Below are positions 17,056-25,807 of a DNA stretch of 64,000 bases, in pieces. A model generated the notes under the pieces. That model had not been told where the DNA came from. It made no database searches and saw only the letters and a program-made list of their open reading frames with translations. Position numbers and translations under genes: made by a program. Every line of letters starts with the position of its first letter. Position 1 is the stretch's first letter. Location: contig JAQWPL010000019.1 of assembly GCA_029245395.1 (NCBI GenBank), positions 42,997 to 106,996 on the forward strand, given 5' to 3'. This DNA is from Gammaproteobacteria bacterium (GTDB taxonomy: Bacteria > Pseudomonadota > Gammaproteobacteria > Pseudomonadales > Pseudohongiellaceae).

Positions 17056-19938
17056 ATGGGCACGACAAGTACGCTACAGCATCTTATTGAAGAAGCAGCT
17101 GAGCCAATATCCCAATTCTGGCCAATGAAAGGGTTTGTACATCACAACCCGATCCATGGCTTCGAACATCTTCCTTTTGATGAGGCAATCCGGCAGGCAA
17201 AGCACCTCTTCGGTGCTGAAGGCTACCTGCCTAACCATGAGTACCGAGGCTTTTACAAGACCGGGCGTATAAAAGAGAGAAATCTCGATCGAGCTCTGGC
17301 CCGTGTTGGACCAAAAACCCATGAATCTCTATCACTGTCTTCGCATACCATCACGGTAAGCGAAGTGCAGAGAATTCATTTACTTCATGGCATAGATGTT
17401 CTTGAACCAGCTTTATTCGACTGGCAATTCGCCAGCACTGATGCTTTGGAGCGGCTAAGAGATGGCGCAACGGAGAAAACCGACCTCGCTGAACTTTGGC
17501 AACACGTGTTGTCCTTACTCAACCTGACTAATGGGTTGGTTGATGACCATGATCAAACTTCTTCAAGTGATGAAGTCCGTAAAATAGAACTACCATTTCG
17601 CCGCACACTCAGCGACTGGCTTGACGAACTGGCAGAAACATCCATCGTCACAACTATAGATGAACAAATGATTAAGTGGGTTTCATCATTTGTTGATGAA
17701 GGCATGGCAGGATGGTCAATGCCGGAGAAGCGTTCAGGATTCTACAGCGCATGGCGTGATCTCGCCCAACACGATTTAAGTGGTCGACTTCTAGGCATAA
17801 CTGATTACTCAGCAAAAATTGCAGCTCTGCCTGAAGATCCGGAAAATGCGATCCACAAATCACTTGAAGCACTTCAAATTCCCGAAGCCCGCTGGACTGA
17901 TTATCTGACACGTTTGCTTGCCCAGCTTTCAGGCTGGACAGGAGTAATCCGCTGGCGCGGCCTGAATCCTGAAGACCCATTACAAAAAAAATACCCAATC
18001 GATATTGTGCATTACCTTGCCGTCAGATTATTTTATGAAACTGAGCTCACAGAAGTTCACTCTAGCCGCCAGTGGGGAGTCGAAGGAACACTTCCTGCTA
18101 TTTGCAGGTATCTCGAAAGCGGACACCTTGAAAGCAGTGTTGATGTTTCCGGCGCCTTTGTCAGCCCGAACAAGTTAGCCGTTTGTCGTGATGGCTGGCG
18201 TTTGTTTCACCTGCTTCAGTTTCTGGAGCTTCCTGTGGAAGCAGCACGTGAAATGTCTAAAGAAGACGCCATGATTCTTCTTGGTTGGCTTGACGATTTT
18301 CCTGATGAGCAACACTCGCCGGTATGGCTTGAAGCCTACGAAGACTCTTACCGGGACGGCCTGCTTTCAAAAATTGCTGCAAATAAAGGCAAGGCCCGGC
18401 TTGTAAATGGGCGCCCGCTGGCGCAGGCAGCATTCTGCATTGATGTTCGTTCTGAGCCGTTCCGTCGTCATTTCGAAGCGGCAGGATCTGTCGAAACATT
18501 TGGTTACGCCGGATTTTTCGGCATACCGATCAGCCACCGCGGTTATGACACAGATGAGTCACTTGCACTTTGTCCTGTTCTCCTCACTCCGTCCAACTCA
18601 GTCTTTGAGCTTCCGCGCGAAGGACAACAGCAAGCACTGGCGCGTTACTCGTCAGGTTCACGCTGGATGCAGTTCGGTGAGCAACTCTTTCACGATATGA
18701 AACACAGTCCTGTGGCGTCCTTTTTGCTCGTTGATGTACTCGGGTTATTTTTCAGCCTGGGACTGATCGGCAAGACGATGATTCGGAGGCCTTACAAATC
18801 TTTCATTCAGGCTTTGCGTCAATGTTTTGTACATCCTCTAGCGACAGAGATAAACGTATCAGAGGATCCTGGAGATCTGCCCAAGGTTACTGGTCAACCT
18901 ATAGTATTGAATCGGGGTTACTCCATAGAACAGCAGGCCACATTTGTTGAAAACGGACTTCGCACAATTGGCCTCACTGAAAATTTTGCTCGCTTCATAG
19001 TACTTTGTGGTCATGGCAGTACGTCAGATAATAATCCCTATTATGCAGCGCTTGACTGTGGTGCTTGTGGTGGTCGGCCTGGCGATCCAAACGCGCGCTC
19101 TTTTGCAGTAATGGGTAATAACCCCGAAGTGCGCATTGAGCTTTCGAAACGCGGCCTTGAAATTCCTGACGACACCTGGTTTCTGCCAGGCAAACATGAC
19201 ACGAACTCAGATCGAATATCGCTGTATGACCTGCAGGATATTCCCGCCAGCTATCAAGACGATCTACAGACCCTGCGCCAGGCATTCAAGGAAGGTGGCG
19301 AACAACAGGCACTGGATCGTTGTAATCGTATTCCGGGCACTCCCAAAGGCATGACAGCAAAGCAGGCTTACGCCCACGTTGAAGCAAGAGGCTTTGATTG
19401 GGCCAATCCACGTCCTGAATGGGGACTGTCCGGCAATGCTGGTTTCATCATCGGCCGTAGAAGCATGACCAAGGGAGTGGATCTTGGTGGAAGGTGTTTT
19501 CTGCACTCTTACGATGCCACATCCGATCCGGAAGGTGCGATCCTGGAAAAGATCATGACGGCACCTCTGGTTGTCGGCGAATGGATCAATATGGAACATT
19601 ACTTCTCTTCAACTGATCCCTGGAATTATGGTAGCGGCAGCAAAGTAATTCACAATGTCGTCGCAGGTGTCGGTCTCATGTACGGCGCGCAAAGTGATCT
19701 GGCAACAGGTCTTCCTCTTCAGACAATGAATGACGGAGAGATTCACAACCACGAGCCAATGCGCCTGTTAACCATCATAGAAGCAGATCGAACTATTATT
19801 GGTGCCATTATTGGCCGGCACGATGTTTTGCATCAATTCTTTCACAATGAGTGGGTAAACCTGATAGCACTCGACCCTCTGACCTCTGTATTTCATCGAT
19901 ATAACAAAAACGCAACCTGGGAGTTGATTGAGTTATGA
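17056..19938 (+). CDS. dabA: DabA-type inorganic carbon transporter subunit (DUF2309)
   Basis: A 960-residue DUF2309/UPF0753 protein. DabA, with a membrane partner, drives one-way hydration of CO2 to bicarbonate in the cytoplasm and resembles a beta-carbonic anhydrase. The zinc-site residues are visible: Cys461 and Asp463 in FCIDVRSEPFRRHFE, His653 in LCGHGST, and Cys668 in LDCGACGG. The spacings (2 between C and D, 15 between H and C) equal those I recall for Halothiobacillus DabA (C351, D353, H524, C539). It is slightly longer than that homologue. Its stop overlaps the start of the MrpE-like gene (ATGA), so it is translationally linked to a Mrp-type complex instead of a lone DabB. This is the key gene of the block. 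Confidence 0.95.
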   Translation: MGTTSTLQHLIEEAAEPISQFWPMKGFVHHNPIHGFEHLPFDEAIRQAKHLFGAEGYLPNHEYRGFYKTGRIKERNLDRALARVGPKTHESLSLSSHTITVSEVQRIHLLHGIDVLEPALFDWQFASTDALERLRDGATEKTDLAELWQHVLSLLNLTNGLVDDHDQTSSSDEVRKIELPFRRTLSDWLDELAETSIVTTIDEQMIKWVSSFVDEGMAGWSMPEKRSGFYSAWRDLAQHDLSGRLLGITDYSAKIAALPEDPENAIHKSLEALQIPEARWTDYLTRLLAQLSGWTGVIRWRGLNPEDPLQKKYPIDIVHYLAVRLFYETELTEVHSSRQWGVEGTLPAICRYLESGHLESSVDVSGAFVSPNKLAVCRDGWRLFHLLQFLELPVEAAREMSKEDAMILLGWLDDFPDEQHSPVWLEAYEDSYRDGLLSKIAANKGKARLVNGRPLAQAAFCIDVRSEPFRRHFEAAGSVETFGYAGFFGIPISHRGYDTDESLALCPVLLTPSNSVFELPREGQQQALARYSSGSRWMQFGEQLFHDMKHSPVASFLLVDVLGLFFSLGLIGKTMIRRPYKSFIQALRQCFVHPLATEINVSEDPGDLPKVTGQPIVLNRGYSIEQQATFVENGLRTIGLTENFARFIVLCGHGSTSDNNPYYAALDCGACGGRPGDPNARSFAVMGNNPEVRIELSKRGLEIPDDTWFLPGKHDTNSDRISLYDLQDIPASYQDDLQTLRQAFKEGGEQQALDRCNRIPGTPKGMTAKQAYAHVEARGFDWANPRPEWGLSGNAGFIIGRRSMTKGVDLGGRCFLHSYDATSDPEGAILEKIMTAPLVVGEWINMEHYFSSTDPWNYGSGSKVIHNVVAGVGLMYGAQSDLATGLPLQTMNDGEIHNHEPMRLLTIIEADRTIIGAIIGRHDVLHQFFHNEWVNLIALDPLTSVFHRYNKNATWELIEL

Positions 19939-20405
19939 GGTTTTTTGCTGCAGTAGCACTTTTCGTCCTCTGGCTCGTTTTGTCAGCGTCGTACGATCTC
20001 ATTCATGTAGCAACGGGAGCTGTTGTGGCCAGCCTGGTAGTGTGGTTGAGCCCGTCAGGTTCTTCACATGTAAGGCGATTTTCGTGGATGGCAGCACTTG
20101 CCTACATACCCTGGCTTTTCGGTCGTGTTCTGAAAAGCGGTTTACATGTGAGTCGCCTCATCCTGGATCCTGCACTTCCAATTGCACCAGAACTTGTTCA
20201 TCACAAGACAAATCTCAGCAGAGACGGAGAACTCGTCGTACTTGGTAATTCAATTACCTTGACGCCCGGCACAATCACTGTAGAGGTCGCGCCAGGCGAA
20301 TTGATCGTGCATGCCATCGACGCAAAATCGCACCAAGACCTCTCGCGCGGCGTTTTCGATGACAGAGTCAGCCGTATGTTCTCAGCAAAGGAGGACAGTC
20401 AATGA
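19935..20405 (+). CDS. mrpE: MrpE-like antiporter subunit
   Basis: A 156-residue protein with two or three N-terminal membrane helices and a soluble tail containing GNSITLTPGTITVEV, a signature of the MrpE/MnhE family. MrpE is a small accessory subunit of the multi-subunit Na+/H+ antiporter in the cytoplasmic membrane. Its ATG overlaps the dabA stop and its own stop overlaps the next ATG, showing tight translational coupling in both directions. In classical mrp operons E follows D; here the E-F-G part comes first. Confidence 0.9.
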   Translation: MRFFAAVALFVLWLVLSASYDLIHVATGAVVASLVVWLSPSGSSHVRRFSWMAALAYIPWLFGRVLKSGLHVSRLILDPALPIAPELVHHKTNLSRDGELVVLGNSITLTPGTITVEVAPGELIVHAIDAKSHQDLSRGVFDDRVSRMFSAKEDSQ

Positions 20406-20674
20406 CCACCTTCTTTTTCTTTGTTCTCATCACACTAACTGCATTAATGCTCGTATATTTTTATCGCGTAGTACGCGGCCCCAGTGTGTTTGATCGCGTG
20501 CTCGGGCTGAATGGTATCTCAACAAAAGCAATTGTGCTGCTCGTTGTGATCGGCACGCTGTTCGAACGAGTCGATATGTTTGTTGATATTTCAACTGGAT
20601 ATGCGCTTCTGAACCTTGTTAGCGCACTGGCCATTGCTAAATTTCTTGAAGAAAAAGGAGCATCACAGAAATGA
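20402..20674 (+). CDS. mrpF: MrpF-like antiporter subunit
   Basis: A 90-residue membrane protein with three predicted helices. The RVVRGPSVFDRVLGLNGIS segment after the first helix is the conserved MrpF/MnhF motif. It is a structural subunit of Mrp-type antiporters. Start and stop both overlap neighbouring genes by 4 bases (ATGA). Nothing suggests truncation. Confidence 0.92.
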   Translation: MTTFFFFVLITLTALMLVYFYRVVRGPSVFDRVLGLNGISTKAIVLLVVIGTLFERVDMFVDISTGYALLNLVSALAIAKFLEEKGASQK

Positions 20675-20970
20675 CTTGGTTGGCTATTGTTCTCATCGTG
20701 ATCGGGTTGTTTTTTCTGATAGTAGGCTCAATTGGAATGTTGCGACTGCCAGATGTTTTTTCACGCGCCCATTCACTTTCACTTACCGATTCACTCGGCG
20801 CGGTTTTTGTCCTCGCTGGGCTTGCCGTATACGAGGGATTCAGTTTTAACTTACTCAGAATTCTTGTTGTGCTGGTGCTCGTTTATTTTTTAAACCCGGT
20901 CATTGCACACGCAACAATTCGGGCTGCATATCGATCCGGGCTGCGACCTACAAAAAGGGAAACCAAATGA
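20671..20970 (+). CDS. mrpG: MrpG-like antiporter subunit
   Basis: A 99-residue protein with three helices. The GSIGMLRLPDVFSRAHSLSLTDSLG stretch contains the MrpG/MnhG signature (GxxGxxRxPDxxxRxHA...T). Here Ser stands where many homologues have Ala-Ala-Thr. It overlaps mrpF and the following DUF4040 gene by 4 bases each. It is a small membrane subunit of the antiporter arm. Confidence 0.92.
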   Translation: MTWLAIVLIVIGLFFLIVGSIGMLRLPDVFSRAHSLSLTDSLGAVFVLAGLAVYEGFSFNLLRILVVLVLVYFLNPVIAHATIRAAYRSGLRPTKRETK

Positions 20971-21491
20971 CTTTCGAACTACCACTTCTCATCTTGTTAG
21001 TCGTGACAGCGGCCGGAGCCATCATGGTGAAAGATCTCATCTCGGCTGTGTTTATCCTCGGCTCCTACAGCTTCGCACTTGCACTCGTCTGGGCTTTGCT
21101 TGGTGCTGTTGATGTGGCTTTTGTCGAAGCTGTGGTAGGCGCGGGACTTGCAACTGTGTTCTTCCTGCTGACGCTGTTCGGTACTAATGAGAAGGACACT
21201 CACATACGCAGACCACCTGTACCCTGGACAGCAATCGTGGGCCTTCCGATTCTAGGGTTGCTACTTCTATACGGCGCCGGCGATCTTCCTGCTTTCGGCG
21301 ATGCCAATTCACCAGCAAGCATCCACATCTCGCCCTTTTACCTCGAGAATAGTCTCGAGCAAACGGCGACCCCGAATGTAGTAACCGCTGTACTCATGGA
21401 TTACCGCTCATTTGATACTTTCATAGAAACTATCGTGATTTTTACTGCAGGGATTGCGTGCGCACTGATTCTCAGGAAGGGCGACTCATGA
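20967..21491 (+). CDS. Detached MrpA C-terminal module (MbhD/MbhE-like, DUF4040)
   Basis: A 174-residue membrane protein. The first half (AIMVKDLISAVFILGSYSF...EAVVGAGLATVFFL) matches the MbhD-like DUF4040 segment. The second half (NVVTAVLMDYRSFDTFIETIVIFTAG) matches the MbhE-like segment. Both are normally the C-terminal end of the large MrpA subunit. Here they form a separate gene placed before mrpB, while a NuoL-like protein that could stand in for the MrpA N-terminal part is encoded at 23787. It is related to NuoJ of complex I. It overlaps its neighbours by 4 bases. Split MrpA arrangements also occur in Mbh/Mrp-type hydrogenase-linked complexes. Confidence 0.85.
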   Translation: MTFELPLLILLVVTAAGAIMVKDLISAVFILGSYSFALALVWALLGAVDVAFVEAVVGAGLATVFFLLTLFGTNEKDTHIRRPPVPWTAIVGLPILGLLLLYGAGDLPAFGDANSPASIHISPFYLENSLEQTATPNVVTAVLMDYRSFDTFIETIVIFTAGIACALILRKGDS

Positions 21492-21949
21492 TACAGCCAC
21501 ACGACAGCGTTATCGTGCGCACACTTGGGCATATTGTAATTCCTGTAGCACAACTCTTCGGGGTTTATGTGTTGGTATTTGGCCAACATGGTCCAGGCGG
21601 TGGATTTGTTGGAGGCGTGGTCCTTGCAGCCAGCATGATCCTGTCGATTCTCATTTTCGGTATTAATGCTCCTAATAGTGTGCTCGCCCGGAAAATGTTG
21701 CATGGCGACGGACTTGGCCTGCTGATTTTCGCAGGTGTTGGCGGCCTCTGTCTGATCGGAGGTGGTCAGTTCCTGAATTACTCTCACCTGCAAATCCCGA
21801 GTCTTGACGAAGCATCCCAACATTACGTTGGAATACTGCTAACACAGCTCGGGGTCGCAGTAGATGTTGCAGTGACTGGTGTGTCGATAGCAGTCAGTTT
21901 GTCATTTAATGAAGATGAGATTTCACTCGACGAGGTCACTCATGGGTGA
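21488..21949 (+). CDS. mrpB: MrpB-like antiporter subunit
   Basis: A 153-residue membrane protein with four helices. The VFGQHGPGGGFVGGVVLAAS segment is the MrpB/MnhB hallmark. I chose the ATG at 21488, which overlaps the previous stop in an ATGA, over an upstream GTG at 21458 that would give an unlikely basic extension. The stop region CATGGGTGA contains the mrpC start, giving an 8-base overlap. Confidence 0.93.
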   Translation: MIQPHDSVIVRTLGHIVIPVAQLFGVYVLVFGQHGPGGGFVGGVVLAASMILSILIFGINAPNSVLARKMLHGDGLGLLIFAGVGGLCLIGGGQFLNYSHLQIPSLDEASQHYVGILLTQLGVAVDVAVTGVSIAVSLSFNEDEISLDEVTHG

Positions 21950-22319
21950 ACTTTTACAAACATTGATTCAACGGCCAAATTTTATAGTTTTTGCAATATT
22001 GTTTTTGTGGGGCATCTACATCATGACGGCCCACCCGAACCTGGTGAAAAAACTCATCGGCCTGTATATCGTACAGACCAGCGTGATCTTTTTCCTGGTC
22101 GCTTTCAGTGCCAAAGAAGGTGCAACAGTACCTATCCTTTTGACGGATACAGCGTCAGTGGACGCATTAAATTATGCTAACCCGTTGCCGCACGCATTGA
22201 CCGTCACGGCTATTGTTGTCCAAATTGCAACACTCGGCGTTTCCCTTGCACTGGTTTCAGCAATCTACCGGAAATTTGGCAGCCTAGATGAGGATGAAAT
22301 ACTGGAGCAGCTTAAATGA
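21942..22319 (+). CDS. mrpC: MrpC-like antiporter subunit (NuoK homologue)
   Basis: A 125-residue protein with three helices, related to NuoK of complex I. The GIYIMTAHPNLVKKLIGLYIVQTSVIFF segment and the DPLPHALTVTAIVV-like part (here NPLPHALTVTAIVVQIA) are MrpC/MnhC features. The ATG at 21942 is preferred over one at 21909 because it overlaps the mrpB stop as elsewhere in this operon. Its stop overlaps the mrpD ATG. Confidence 0.93.
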   Translation: MGELLQTLIQRPNFIVFAILFLWGIYIMTAHPNLVKKLIGLYIVQTSVIFFLVAFSAKEGATVPILLTDTASVDALNYANPLPHALTVTAIVVQIATLGVSLALVSAIYRKFGSLDEDEILEQLK

Positions 22320-23779
22320 GCAGTAACCTGCCTGTTCTTCTTTTTCTAGTACCGTTTGTGATGGGTGTGTCTATGCCTTTGCTCACGGCAAAGCGACGAT
22401 CATGGTGCCCAAACCTCATGCTGGGTACAGTCGGAGTTATGCTTCTCCTCTCTATTACCAATCTACGCGTTGTGTTGGCAGAAGGCCCTATTGATTATGC
22501 GTTTGGCGGATGGGCGGCACCAATAGGGATTGCGTGGCTTAATGATTCAATCGCTGCAATTGTAATTTTGACTATCAATGTCGTATCGCTGATTTCACTG
22601 ATTTATGGGCGTGTCGTTGTAACAACAGGATTGGAAAAGAGTGTCCCCTATTACACACTGATTCTGATAATGGTGTCAGGTCTGGTCGGCATTATTTTTG
22701 CCGCAGACCTGTTCAATTTATTCGTGTTTCTGGAAGTGGCCGCGTTAGCCGGATACGCCCTTGTCGGTGCCGCTGGAGGCAAAGGGTTAGTTTATGCATT
22801 CCGCTACCTGCTTCTCGGCTCTTTCGGAGCGAGTTTATATCTTCTCGGCCTTGGACATCTATATGTTGCGACAGGGACGCTCAACATGGCGGATCTGGCG
22901 ATACGACTTCCCGAGCTTTTGACATCAACAGCCGTTGCCAGCGGGCTCATTTATATTTTTCTCGGTCTGTCGATCAAGATGGCACTGATACCGCTTCACA
23001 GTTGGTTGCCTGATGCATACGAAAACGCACCGTCTTCGGTCACGCCTTTACTGGCGTCCACAGTAACGAAAGTTGCACTTGTCGCCTGGGTGCGTATCGA
23101 GTATTCGCTTATCACTCCGGGAGTTGAGGTCAGTCATGTACCTGTCCTTGTGTTACTTGAGGAGCTCGGCGTGCTCGCCGCTCTGATAGGCGGATCTCTC
23201 GCCTTGATACAAACTGATCTCAAACGCATGTTTGCTTATGGTGGGATCAGCCATATCGGATTGATTCTTATCGGCGTGAGTCTTGGAAATGTCACAGGAT
23301 TCGCAGGTGGTATGTTTTACCTCATCAATGATGCAGTCATGCAGGCAGCGCTATTCATGATTGCAGGCACTGTACTTCACTATCATGGCGCAAAAACACT
23401 CGAAGATTTACGCGGCGTGGGCCGCCAATCGCCATGGCTGACCGGGGCTTTGATCGTGGTTGCAGTTGCAATGGTCGGGCTTCCTCCCACCGGTGGTTTC
23501 TTTGGTAAATGGAACATTATTCTCGGCGCGCTTGAGGCACAACACTACTTAGCTGTGTTCGCAGTAGTTGCATCAACTCTCTTGACGTTGGGATATTTCC
23601 TCAAAATTTTCTCTTGTTGGTTTCATCAGCCCCAGTTTGCCGAATCTGAATCGCTTGAGGTTTCTGGCGCTCTACGTATCAGCCTTGGTGCGATCTCAGT
23701 TTCAATAATCGCTCTAGGGTTAATGAGTGATTCTATTTTCCAGTTCTTGCTTGAATCCGTAACAAGTGGAGGCGCTTGA
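22316..23779 (+). CDS. mrpD: MrpD-like antiporter subunit
   Basis: A 487-residue member of the proton-conducting antiporter family with about 14 helices. The helix-5 Glu is seen as E140 (LFNLFVFLEVAALAGYALV) and the helix-7 Lys as K221 (LSIKMALIPLHSWLPDAY). The discontinuous-helix segment QTDLKRMFAYGGISHIG is also present. These are the ion-translocation residues of MrpD and NuoL/M/N. The gene follows mrpC with an ATGA overlap and ends 7 bases before the NuoL-like gene. Confidence 0.92.
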   Translation: MSSNLPVLLFLVPFVMGVSMPLLTAKRRSWCPNLMLGTVGVMLLLSITNLRVVLAEGPIDYAFGGWAAPIGIAWLNDSIAAIVILTINVVSLISLIYGRVVVTTGLEKSVPYYTLILIMVSGLVGIIFAADLFNLFVFLEVAALAGYALVGAAGGKGLVYAFRYLLLGSFGASLYLLGLGHLYVATGTLNMADLAIRLPELLTSTAVASGLIYIFLGLSIKMALIPLHSWLPDAYENAPSSVTPLLASTVTKVALVAWVRIEYSLITPGVEVSHVPVLVLLEELGVLAALIGGSLALIQTDLKRMFAYGGISHIGLILIGVSLGNVTGFAGGMFYLINDAVMQAALFMIAGTVLHYHGAKTLEDLRGVGRQSPWLTGALIVVAVAMVGLPPTGGFFGKWNIILGALEAQHYLAVFAVVASTLLTLGYFLKIFSCWFHQPQFAESESLEVSGALRISLGAISVSIIALGLMSDSIFQFLLESVTSGGA

Positions 23780-23786
23780 GGTAACC

Positions 23787-25799
23787 ATGTCGATTTACAC
23801 TCTGATTCCTTTTCTTCCGCTAACAGCAGCACTATTGCTGGTCTTGTTTGGCGAGCGCCTGCAAGGTACAGGACACCGCCTCGTCATCCCGGCCGTCGCT
23901 CTCTCATTCCTGGTGTCCATCGTTGCCTTTTTAGATGTTTCTGCTAACGGAGCCATTGAAGTGCAGCTCTATCAATTTTTGAATGTAGGTCGGCTATCTG
24001 TCGATCTTGGTTTTTATCTTGATCAGCTCACGGTTTTGATATTATTACTGGTAACCGGTGTTAGCACGATCGTCCAGGTCTATTCCTCCCGCTACATGAT
24101 CGGTGATCCTCGGCACAGCCGGTTTTTTGCCCTAACCGCACTTTTTACCGCTGCAATGACTCTGCTTGTGATGAGTAGCAATCTGCTTATGACCTTCATC
24201 TTTTGGGAACTGATGGGCCTATGCTCCTATCTTCTGATATCACATTATGCAGAGCGGCCCTCCGCAGCACGGGCTGCAACCAAAGTTTTTCTGGTTAATT
24301 CAATCGCCGATGTCGGGCTGGGAATAGGCGTTATCCTCACTTTCCTGACTTTCGGAACACTTGATATCCCGGAGATCCTCGCACTTGCGAAAGCAGGTGG
24401 CGACATCCCGACGCAGTCCATAACATTGATAACCCTATGTCTGTTTTGTGGCGCGATTGGAAAATCCGCGCAAATGCCGGCCCACATATGGCTGCCATTT
24501 GCGATGGAAGCCCCTACGCCGGTTTCAGCATTGATTCACGCCGCAACAATGGTGAACGCCGGGCCGTTTTTACTCGTTCGACTGAGCCCTGTCATCGTGC
24601 TTTCCCCAACAGCTATGATGGTTATTGCTGCAGTAGGTGCAATTACTGCACTTTTTGCAGCCCTCGTGTCGTCAACACAGACTGATGTCAAACGAACACT
24701 TGCCTATTCAACCATTAGCCAACTCGGATTCATGACAATGCTTTGTGGTCTGGGCGCTTTCGTTGCAGCTATTTTTCATCTGATCGCACACGGCTTCTTC
24801 AAGGCATTTTTGTTTTTGTCGACTGGCAATGTTCTTGCCGCTACTCATCGCGATGTTGAAGAGGAAGAACAAAACCCCCAGCACGCGAAGAGCGGGCTCT
24901 TCATTGGCGCATTAATCATGTCGGTCATACCAGCGCTAGTGATATTCTCTGGGCCTTATCGTTATTTGTGGCTTTCGCAAAATTTTACGGCAGCAAACAT
25001 TGCCTTATGGGTCATTGGTCTTGGCACCATATTTTTTACCTCCATCTATCTTTTCAAAAGTGTGACAACAATTTTTCTTCGTAGTCCTCCGGGAGCAAAG
25101 GATGGCGCCCCCACTGCCACACCTGCACTATTCTCCGCACAACATGTATTTGGCGTCATCGTCATATCAACTGTAATTGTTGCACTGTTGATTGTTGTAT
25201 GGCGCTGGTTTGCAGGCTTCCTTTCGCCAGTTGTGGGTGGTATACCAATCCAGCCAGCGATGGAATTCTCCGCATGGATAATGGTTCCGCTTGTTGCAGC
25301 TTTAGCAGGATGGATTGTCGCCTACATGAGGTTCGTGCGTCCCAAAACACATCAAACACCAATGTGGAGGAAACGGCTTTACGTATTCTTCCTGAATAAA
25401 GGCTATTTTGATGAAGTTTACGATGTATTCCTGGTGCGTCCGACGATAAAACTCGCGGATTGGATGTGGCGACAAATAGATCAGGGCATCATCGATCGGC
25501 TTGTGGTCTCAATTGGTTCGGTCAGTATTGGTATTGCGCGAAGGCTCGGCTATCTTGATTCTGCAGTTGACAATCAAGTCACGTCAATAGGTACTGGCAG
25601 TGTTGGTATAGCCCGCTGGCTTGGCAGGTTCGTCGACACGGCGGGTATTTCAAATACGGTCGATGGCTTGGGTCGGGGGGTCGATGCTTCGGGACGCACG
25701 GCTCGACGCTATGAGCCACACACGCTACAACACAATTTACTGGTGGTTGTTATCTGGCTGATTGCAGCGCTGGGCTTTTTCTACTTGACCGTGGGGTAA
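23787..25799 (+). CDS. NuoL-like antiporter subunit (candidate DabB / MrpA N-terminal equivalent)
   Basis: A 670-residue membrane protein of the NuoL/NdhF/DabB type. The ATG at 23787, with GAGG placed just before it, is chosen over a GTG at 23766 inside mrpD. The translocation residues are E141 (FWELMGLCSYLLISHY) and K226 (IGKSAQMPAHIWLPFAMEAPTPVSALIHAATMV). Both have the same spacing (85) as in E. coli NuoL E144/K229. The KGYFDEVYDVFLVRP segment and a long C-terminal amphipathic region ending in a final helix resemble complex-I NuoL more than MrpA. In known DAB systems a protein of this kind is the DabA partner, so it is the leading DabB candidate here. Confidence 0.9.
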   Translation: MSIYTLIPFLPLTAALLLVLFGERLQGTGHRLVIPAVALSFLVSIVAFLDVSANGAIEVQLYQFLNVGRLSVDLGFYLDQLTVLILLLVTGVSTIVQVYSSRYMIGDPRHSRFFALTALFTAAMTLLVMSSNLLMTFIFWELMGLCSYLLISHYAERPSAARAATKVFLVNSIADVGLGIGVILTFLTFGTLDIPEILALAKAGGDIPTQSITLITLCLFCGAIGKSAQMPAHIWLPFAMEAPTPVSALIHAATMVNAGPFLLVRLSPVIVLSPTAMMVIAAVGAITALFAALVSSTQTDVKRTLAYSTISQLGFMTMLCGLGAFVAAIFHLIAHGFFKAFLFLSTGNVLAATHRDVEEEEQNPQHAKSGLFIGALIMSVIPALVIFSGPYRYLWLSQNFTAANIALWVIGLGTIFFTSIYLFKSVTTIFLRSPPGAKDGAPTATPALFSAQHVFGVIVISTVIVALLIVVWRWFAGFLSPVVGGIPIQPAMEFSAWIMVPLVAALAGWIVAYMRFVRPKTHQTPMWRKRLYVFFLNKGYFDEVYDVFLVRPTIKLADWMWRQIDQGIIDRLVVSIGSVSIGIARRLGYLDSAVDNQVTSIGTGSVGIARWLGRFVDTAGISNTVDGLGRGVDASGRTARRYEPHTLQHNLLVVVIWLIAALGFFYLTVG

Positions 25800-25807
25800 A
25801 CTTTAAT

